NCBI GenBank assembly: GCA_002729275.1
Contig: PBTP01000114.1
Coordinates: 4,670-11,637 of the forward strand
DNA: 6,968 nt
Direction of reading: 5' to 3'
Origin: Roseibacillus sp.
Lineage (GTDB): Bacteria; Verrucomicrobiota; Verrucomicrobiia; Verrucomicrobiales; Akkermansiaceae
Position 1 is the first letter of the stretch; each line of letters opens with the position of its first letter. The notes beneath the pieces were generated by a model. It saw only the letters and a program-made list of their open reading frames with translations. It did no database searches and was not told the origin of the DNA. A program made the translations under genes and the position numbers. Of the stretch, positions 1 through 5,132 are shown piece after piece.

Positions 1-1137
1 CTGTCCACCCTTGATTCCCCCTCCCGCGAGCAGGTAGGAAAATGCCTTGGGGAAGTGGTTTCTCCCTGAGCGTGCCTGCACGATCTTGGGAGTGCGTCCG
101 AACTCAGTGGCTACGACCACCAGAGTGCTTTCAAGCAGGCCTTTTTCTTCGAGGTCCTGAAGGAGTGCAGATAGGGCGCGGTCGAGGATCGGCAGTTTCT
201 GCTCGCACTGGTCAAAATTGTCGTTGTGCCAGTCAAAGCCGCCGAACTCTACATCGATAAAACGAACTCCCCGTTCCACAAGACGACGGGCAAGGAGAAC
301 GCCTTTGGCGAAATTATCGTCACCATAAGCAGCATGAACCTTGGAAGTTTCCTTTTTGAGGTCGAAGGCTTCAAGGTCCTTACTCTCCATAAGTTTAACC
401 GCTTCCTCAAATACCTGATTGTAGGCTCTTACGTTTTTCTGGCCCTTATGAAACTGCGCATCGAATTGCTTGTCGAGTAGTTGCCGCAGGGCGAGTTGTT
501 TGTTGAATTGACTCTCGCTAACCTGCCGAAGCCGCCGAACATTTTGGAGTCCCGAGTTCGCATCGCCAACCGGTAAGGGAGCATACTGGGGTTCGAAAAA
601 TCCGGCTGCCGGGTGGCCGTTCCCAGATCCGACGGTGACGAAGGACGGAAGGCTCTCATTAGCTCGTTCCTTCAGTCTGGTGATCCATGATCCATTGGAC
701 GGGTGAACAAGGGAAGCCCGCTGAGTATAACTCGTCCGCATGAAGTATCTTCCCGGGCCGTGGGCTCCCTGAGTGGACGTCATGGAGTTTACCAGTGCGA
801 TTTTGTCCGCTTGGCCTGCAAGTTTTGACATGTAATGCCCTAACCTGACCCCGTCAGCTTTAGTTTTGATCGTTTCGGTTGGACCCCGGAATTCGTCCGG
901 AGCGTCAGGCTTGGGGTCGAAGGTGTCGAGGTGAGTCATGCCGCCTGACATGAAGAGATAAATGACACTCTGGGCTTTGCCTCCTCCGCTTGCGATGGTG
1001 GCAGGATCGGCTGCCAGGGCCGTGGGAGAAAACAGCTCCGCCGCACTTCCTGCGATGGTGACTCCCAGGCAGCTGCGAGCGGCAGTGGCCATGAAGGACC
1101 TTCGGGACACTTCGTCGAGTTTGTTGAAATCAGGCAT
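1..1137 (-). CDS. DUF1501 family protein, Tat-exported (3' end cut off by window edge)
   Basis: This is a DUF1501 protein, a family related to the alkaline phosphatase/sulfatase fold whose substrate is unknown. 379 codons are open from the ATG at 1137 to the left edge; the missing C-terminus is probably 50-100 residues. A Tat signal is visible: SRRSFM at residues 11-16, then a moderately hydrophobic stretch and a likely cleavage at ALA-A near residues 40-43, so the protein should be exported folded. Family motifs follow in order: YLFMSGGMTHLDTFDP (60-75) with a candidate metal-binding H69/D71, GAHGPGRYFMR (124-134), FDWHND (301-306), VVVATEFGRTPK (340-351), and RNHFPKAFSYLLAGGG (359-374). It lies 40 bp downstream of the DUF1549/DUF1553 gene on the same strand, the usual PVC pairing, and is probably co-transcribed with it. 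No clear Shine-Dalgarno sequence precedes the ATG. Family assignment is secure; enzymatic activity is not known. Confidence 0.95.
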   Translation of the reverse strand, partial: MPDFNKLDEVSRRSFMATAARSCLGVTIAGSAAELFSPTALAADPATIASGGGKAQSVIYLFMSGGMTHLDTFDPKPDAPDEFRGPTETIKTKADGVRLGHYMSKLAGQADKIALVNSMTSTQGAHGPGRYFMRTSYTQRASLVHPSNGSWITRLKERANESLPSFVTVGSGNGHPAAGFFEPQYAPLPVGDANSGLQNVRRLRQVSESQFNKQLALRQLLDKQFDAQFHKGQKNVRAYNQVFEEAVKLMESKDLEAFDLKKETSKVHAAYGDDNFAKGVLLARRLVERGVRFIDVEFGGFDWHNDNFDQCEQKLPILDRALSALLQDLEEKGLLESTLVVVATEFGRTPKIVQARSGRNHFPKAFSYLLAGGGIKGGQ

Positions 1138-1177
1138 GATGGGTATTGGCGATGAGAAATTTCGAGGAGGCGACCGC

Positions 1178-3220
1178 CTATTGGACGAAGAGGTAGCGCT
1201 TGGAGGTCAGCATCGCACGCGCAAGAGTGAAGATGTCCTCCCGGTTCTCTGCGAGGGGAAGAAGATCCTTTTTCTCTGCCTCAGAAGGTCGGCTGGAGTA
1301 GAAGGCGAGGAAGAGATATTCCAGCCTCTGTTCAGGATTGGGGATCTCGGCCAGGGCCTCGAAGATTTTTGAGCGTCGATTCTCAGTGCCGGCCGCGGCC
1401 GGTCCGTTCAGGAGCGTCAGCGCCTGGGGTATTGTTGCATCGGTATGTGCTGCCTCCGGACTGTTGCGATCTGAGCCACCAAATTGGCGGACCATGGTGC
1501 CCGCACGGAATGGGCTCGGGTGTTCGGAAGCCCGCATGTTGAGGGCGGCCCGACTGCCTCTGGAGCTACGATTCATAACAGCGCTCATGCCCGCCATTCC
1601 TCCCTGCTTTTTCCGTCCATCTTCCCGGAGCTGCCGTTGCTGTCGCTTGAGGCGCTGCTCCTCTCTGGTGTTGCCTGCAGCCTTGGCCTTGGTGATAGCG
1701 ATCTGGATCTCACGGTTTTTTCTCTGATAGACCCGGCGTTGATCATCCATATCCTTGGCTTCTCGACTGGACTCCACAAGTTTACCGGCAGAGAGATTCA
1801 TAAGGGCGTCAACGTCGCTCTGGTAGGCTTTCCATTTGTATTCGAGACTTGTATTGATGTTGTCGTCAGTATTTCCAAAGGAAAGCACAGTGAATGAATC
1901 ATACAGTTCCTCGGCAGACATCCTCCGGAGCTGAGGGCCGACGAAGTAGTAGTCCGTCCCGGGGGTCGCTTCGACCGGTGATACCTGGCGTTGGAAGAGT
2001 CTTGTGTGATAGAGGATTCGCTCAAAGTCCCTGGTGCGGTAGCCCACTCCCTTCATAACTTTCTCGATATAGTTCAGAACTTCTGGATGAGAACCCTTAA
2101 GCTTGTCACTCCAGTCATCTACCGGGTCGACCAATCCATGCCCAAAGGTCCGACGCCAGAGCCGGTTTGCAATCACCTTGGCAAAATAGGGGTTATCGTC
2201 GCCGGTTACCCAGTCTGCAAAGACTCTTCTTCGGTCTTCGGGATTCACGTCGGAGGCTTGTATGCCGAAGAGGGTGGCAGGCTTGACTGCTTCCCCGGGC
2301 TCGGCATCCTTGTATTGATAGTCGTCCGGCAGCTTGAGCTCCTGACCGCGGGATTCCACAATTTCGTTTCTGTTGAAATAGCGCAGGAGGTAGCGCATTT
2401 CGCCGGTGATTCGCCTGAAGAGGTTGCCACGAGCCTTGGCCCGTGTGGATTTGTTCTTGGATTTGAACGCCCGGTTCATGCCGGGATGATTCTTCCGTGA
2501 GTGCTCAGCGACCTTGTTCACCAGCTGGCGAGCCTCATCACTCCGATACGCGATACCTCCACTGAAGGCCGCCATTTCATAGTATTCCATCTGGGTCCAT
2601 GAGTCGAAGGGGTGATCATGGCACTGGGCACATCCGATTTGATGCCCAAGAAAGACCTGTACGGTGTTGCTGACGTTATCGAGAAGCATGCCGCGGTCGC
2701 GGAGGTAGTATCCTACGGCAGGATTTTTCGAGGTATGACCCTCCGCCGAAAGCATTTCGTGGACGATTTTATTCCATGGCTTACCGGAAGCGAGTGAGTT
2801 TCGCAGCCAGACGTGCCAACCCAGTCCATATTGTTCTTCGTTTGTCTGCAGGCGGAGAAGGTCGGCAAAATAGTTGAAGGCTGAGCTGTTGTATCCTGGA
2901 GAGGAGATCAGTTGCTCGATCAATCGTGTCCTCTTGTCCGGCGTTTTGTCGTCCAGAAATCGGGACGCTTCCATGGCGGTTGGGATGCGACCGACGATGT
3001 TGAGGTAGGTGCGTCGGACAAAGGTATCCTCGCTGACAATGGGCAGAGGCTGTAATTTATTTGCCTTCAGGTCTTCTTCCAGAAGCTGATCGATCTGCGC
3101 TGCCGCCTTGAGAACCTCGCGAAGCTCGAGAGGTTTAGAAGGGGCTCCTTCAGAGAGGAGGCTCGGTCCGGCAAGTGCGAGAACCGCACAGGCGATTCTC
3201 TTCAGATTCTGGAAAAGCAT
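1178..3220 (-). CDS. DUF1549 and DUF1553 domain protein (PVC cytochrome-like, PSCyt2/PSD1 type), exported
   Basis: This is a 680-residue exported protein of the PSCyt2-PSD1 type, abundant in Planctomycetes and Verrucomicrobia; its biochemical role is unproven. I start it at the ATG at 3220 because a Sec signal peptide follows at once: basic MLFQNLKR, hydrophobic IACAVLALAG, and a probable cleavage after SEGA near residue 26. The frame extends to a TTG at 3313, but that would bury the signal peptide under 31 extra residues. DUF1549 covers roughly residues 33-225 and holds the haem-c-like motif CAQCH (187-191) in the context HQIGCAQCHDHPFDSWTQ. DUF1553 starts near residue 331 (RRVFADWVTGDDNPYFAKV, then NRLWRRTFGHGLVDPVDDW) and runs to the C-terminus (RASEHPSPF, IPQALTLLNGP). 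No separate N-terminal cytochrome domain is present. A highly charged Arg/Lys/Glu-rich, probably helical segment (about 483-545) interrupts the second domain. It is the first gene of the pair with the DUF1501 gene, 40 bp downstream. Confidence 0.95.
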   Translation of the reverse strand: MLFQNLKRIACAVLALAGPSLLSEGAPSKPLELREVLKAAAQIDQLLEEDLKANKLQPLPIVSEDTFVRRTYLNIVGRIPTAMEASRFLDDKTPDKRTRLIEQLISSPGYNSSAFNYFADLLRLQTNEEQYGLGWHVWLRNSLASGKPWNKIVHEMLSAEGHTSKNPAVGYYLRDRGMLLDNVSNTVQVFLGHQIGCAQCHDHPFDSWTQMEYYEMAAFSGGIAYRSDEARQLVNKVAEHSRKNHPGMNRAFKSKNKSTRAKARGNLFRRITGEMRYLLRYFNRNEIVESRGQELKLPDDYQYKDAEPGEAVKPATLFGIQASDVNPEDRRRVFADWVTGDDNPYFAKVIANRLWRRTFGHGLVDPVDDWSDKLKGSHPEVLNYIEKVMKGVGYRTRDFERILYHTRLFQRQVSPVEATPGTDYYFVGPQLRRMSAEELYDSFTVLSFGNTDDNINTSLEYKWKAYQSDVDALMNLSAGKLVESSREAKDMDDQRRVYQRKNREIQIAITKAKAAGNTREEQRLKRQQRQLREDGRKKQGGMAGMSAVMNRSSRGSRAALNMRASEHPSPFRAGTMVRQFGGSDRNSPEAAHTDATIPQALTLLNGPAAAGTENRRSKIFEALAEIPNPEQRLEYLFLAFYSSRPSEAEKKDLLPLAENREDIFTLARAMLTSKRYLFVQ

Positions 3221-3299
3221 TGGGGTGAAAGGAATTGGCGGGCTTGTCGGTTCAGGATCACCAGAGGATGAAACCTTCTTGAGTAAACGGAGTTGCGTC

Positions 3300-3336
3300 A
3301 GCCCATATTTCAACAGAAAACTACCTGAAATGGGCT
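3300..3336. repeat. Imperfect inverted repeat in the divergent intergenic region
   Basis: The left arm AGCCCATATTTCA (3300-3312) and right arm TGAAATGGGCT (3326-3336) are complementary over 11 bp, with a two-base AT bulge in the left arm, separated by a 13-nt loop. It lies upstream of both divergent genes, 80 bp before the minus-strand DUF1549/DUF1553 ATG and about 150 bp before comM. It could be a regulator-binding site for the minus-strand cassette, or a leader-RNA hairpin. There is no T-run on either side, so a Rho-independent terminator is unlikely. The arms are seen directly; any function is inference. Confidence 0.4.
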
Positions 3337-3424
3337 ATTGGGGAAAGCTGCATCCTTGGGACTTTTCTTGGCTTTTCCCGCGCGAATTCCCTTAAAGCCA
3401 GAGTCTTATTAAAACCATCGGTTT

Positions 3425-3454
3425 TTGGGGAGGAATAGAAGGTGGGCTTATAAC
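3425..3454 (+). promoter_or_regulatory. Candidate sigma-70-type promoter for comM
   Basis: A TATAAC hexamer at 3449-3454 matches the TATAAT -10 consensus at five of six positions. A weak -35 (TTGGGG, 3425-3430; three of six matches) lies 18 bp upstream. Transcription would then start near 3460-3462, giving a leader of roughly 20-30 nt and placing the LexA-like palindrome immediately downstream of the start point, a sensible position for repression. The -35 is poor and the call depends mainly on the -10 hexamer and its relation to the operator. Confidence 0.35.
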
Positions 3455-3463
3455 CGTGACAGC

Positions 3464-3477
3464 TGTTCTTTAGAACA
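3464..3477. promoter_or_regulatory. Probable LexA operator (SOS box of the verrucomicrobial type) before comM
   Basis: The sequence TGTTCTTTAGAACA consists of two perfect 6-bp arms (TGTTCT and AGAACA) around a central TT. It matches every defined position of TGTTC-N4-GAACA, the 14-bp palindrome reported as the LexA-binding motif of Verrucomicrobia. It ends 5 bp before the comM ATG at 3483 and begins about 10 bp after a candidate -10 hexamer, so a bound repressor would block initiation or early elongation. The exact match and position are seen; LexA as the bound protein is an inference from the published motif and the PVC-type gene content. I found no second copy elsewhere in the window. Confidence 0.72.
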
Positions 3478-3482
3478 CCACT

Positions 3483-5027
3483 ATGGAGGGAATGATCACG
3501 AAGTTGCACAGTGCAGGCCTGAGGGGCGTGGAAGCCGTAGAAGTAGAGGTGGAAGTGAGTTCCCCGGGGCGAGGGGTGCCCCGAATGACCATTGTGGGGC
3601 TACCGGATGCTGCGGTACGGGAATCTGCCGAAAGGGTGAGTTCGGCAGTCTCTGCTTCTGCGCTTCCCAAGGATGAGGGGTCAATCACTGTCAATCTTGC
3701 TCCCGCCGACCTGAAGAAAGAAGGGCCCTCATTTGATTTGCCGATTGCGCTGGCGGTGGTTGCTTGTGCGGAGGGCGTGATTCTCGACGAAGCTGGAGAT
3801 TGTCAGATCATCGGGGAGCTTGCCCTTGATGGTTCTGTTCGCCCTGTGAAGGGAATTCTCTCCGCCGCAATAGAAGCAAAGACGAGAGGGAGGAAGAGGC
3901 TCCTGGTGCCACTGGAGAACGCATGCGAAGCGGCTGCGGTCACTGGTATCGAGGTTTTCGGAGTGACTGGGCTTCGCCAAGCCTGGGGGTTTCTCAACGG
4001 AGAGGAGAAGTTGGAACCTGCGGTGGCACGAATCTCTCCGCAATCTCGGTCAGAGTCCTATTCGGTCGATCTCGGAGAGGTTCAAGGCCAGAAGTATGTC
4101 AAGCGAGCTCTCGAAATTGCGGCAGCTGGATCACACAACCTCCTGATGGTGGGTCCACCGGGAACAGGGAAATCCATGTTGGCAAAGCGCATGCCTTCGA
4201 TTCTTCCTGAGATGACGGAGCAGGAGGCAATGGAGACAACCCGAATTCACTCCATTGCAGGTCAACTGGAAGCAGGGTCGGGTCTACTCAGTAGCCGGCC
4301 TTTTCGGAGCCCTCATCACACGATCTCGAATGCAGGATTGCTGGGGGGAGGGAGTAATCCGGGACCCGGGGAAATCTCTCTGGCCCATAATGGAGTCTTG
4401 TTTCTGGATGAACTGCCCGAGTTTCGTCGTCAGACTTTGGAAGTTCTGCGTCAGCCGTTGGAAGATGGCATGGTGACAATCTCGCGGGCAGCAGGAACTC
4501 TGAGCTTCCCCAGCAAGGTGCTGCTGATTGGTTCTTTGAATCCATGTCCCTGCGGTTATTTTGGTGACCCTTCGCGGAACTGCTCCTGCTCGCTCCGTCA
4601 GGTGGAGAGGTATCGGCGCAAGATTTCTGGGCCCTTGCTCGACCGAATGGACCTTCATGTAGAAGTCCCCCTTGTTGAATTCAAGGACCTGTCATCAAGG
4701 GTGCCGGCAGAGCTCTCTTCCAGCGTGCGTCAGCGAGTTGGGGAGTGCCGAGAGCGTCAGCGAAGCCGTTTTGGTAAGGCGTCCGCAACGCGAGTTAATT
4801 CGGAGATGACCCCTGAGGAGGTGCGTCTGTCCTGTGAGATGGATTCGGAGTCCAGCGATCTGATGGAGCAGGCAATGAGTCGACTTGGTCTTTCAGCCCG
4901 GGGCTACGACCGGATCCTGAAGGTAGCCCGAACGGTGGCGGACTTGGCAGGCTCCCAAGGAGTCTTGCCCGAGCATTTTCTGGAAGCCATTCAGTTTCGG
5001 TCGATGGATCGCAACCTGATAGGTTAG
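3483..5027 (+). CDS. comM: ComM/YifB family AAA+ ATPase (Mg-chelatase-like DNA-processing protein)
   Basis: This is a complete 514-residue ComM/YifB protein, normal length for the family. ComM is a ring-forming ATPase that drives branch migration when incoming DNA is recombined during natural transformation; orthologues also occur in bacteria not known to be competent. Domains in order: an N-terminal ChlI/Lon-like domain (about 20-141, with VGLPDAAVRESAERV at 38-52), an AAA+ Mg-chelatase domain (about 192-397), and a C-terminal helical lid (about 404-507). The ATPase has Walker A GPPGTGKS (224-231), RPFRSPHHTIS (272-282), Walker B VLFLDELPEF (305-314), and a zinc-type cysteine cluster C354, C356, C367, C369. 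LLDRMDLHVEVP (385-396) and ARGYDRILKVARTVADL (472-488) are also typical. Family members usually begin at a residue equivalent to M4 (ATG at 3492); GGAGGG lies only 1 nt before that codon, too close for a good ribosome site, so I keep 3483. A LexA-like operator lies just upstream, suggesting SOS control. Confidence 0.97.
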   Translation: MEGMITKLHSAGLRGVEAVEVEVEVSSPGRGVPRMTIVGLPDAAVRESAERVSSAVSASALPKDEGSITVNLAPADLKKEGPSFDLPIALAVVACAEGVILDEAGDCQIIGELALDGSVRPVKGILSAAIEAKTRGRKRLLVPLENACEAAAVTGIEVFGVTGLRQAWGFLNGEEKLEPAVARISPQSRSESYSVDLGEVQGQKYVKRALEIAAAGSHNLLMVGPPGTGKSMLAKRMPSILPEMTEQEAMETTRIHSIAGQLEAGSGLLSSRPFRSPHHTISNAGLLGGGSNPGPGEISLAHNGVLFLDELPEFRRQTLEVLRQPLEDGMVTISRAAGTLSFPSKVLLIGSLNPCPCGYFGDPSRNCSCSLRQVERYRRKISGPLLDRMDLHVEVPLVEFKDLSSRVPAELSSSVRQRVGECRERQRSRFGKASATRVNSEMTPEEVRLSCEMDSESSDLMEQAMSRLGLSARGYDRILKVARTVADLAGSQGVLPEHFLEAIQFRSMDRNLIG

Positions 5028-5076
5028 GCATGCTGTTATGTGGGAACTTGGAGGGGGAGGGAGCGCCCGCTTGCCT

Positions 5077-5098
5077 CGTGCCCCTGTTCGGGGCTACG
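5077..5098 (+). other. GC-rich hairpin in the gap between comM and the cytochrome gene
   Basis: CGTGCCCC pairs with GGGGCTACG around a 5-nt TGTTC loop, forming an 8-bp stem with one bulged T (5095). It lies 50 bp after the comM stop and 35 bp before the next start codon. No run of T follows, so it is not a standard intrinsic terminator. It may stabilise or attenuate a transcript, or be incidental. The rest of the 105-bp gap contains a purine-rich GGAGGGGGAGGG tract (5050-5061) and no convincing promoter. Confidence 0.3.
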
Positions 5099-5132
5099 GT
5101 GCCCTATCGATTCTCCCGCTTATTCCTATCGG

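Noticed and set aside
962..1372. 136-codon open frame on the plus strand
   Set aside because: It is a shadow across the DUF1501 start and the end of the DUF1549/DUF1553 gene on the opposite strand.
1991..2500. 169-codon open frame on the plus strand
   Set aside because: It is antisense to well-conserved DUF1549/DUF1553 coding sequence and its translation has no recognisable domain.
3221..3313. Upstream extension of the DUF1549/DUF1553 gene to a TTG codon at 3313
   Set aside because: It adds 31 residues rich in Ser, Thr and Pro ahead of a clear Sec signal peptide that starts at the ATG at 3220, and would hide that signal inside the protein.
3411..3425. Small palindrome AAAACC-ATC-GGTTTT followed by T, resembling a terminator
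   Set aside because: The stem has only two GC pairs with a 3-nt loop and too short a T-run, and no plus-strand gene ends upstream of it.
5042..5061. G-rich tract before the cytochrome gene as a G-quadruplex
   Set aside because: Only three G-runs of three or more with an uneven 8-nt gap; four well-spaced runs are lacking.
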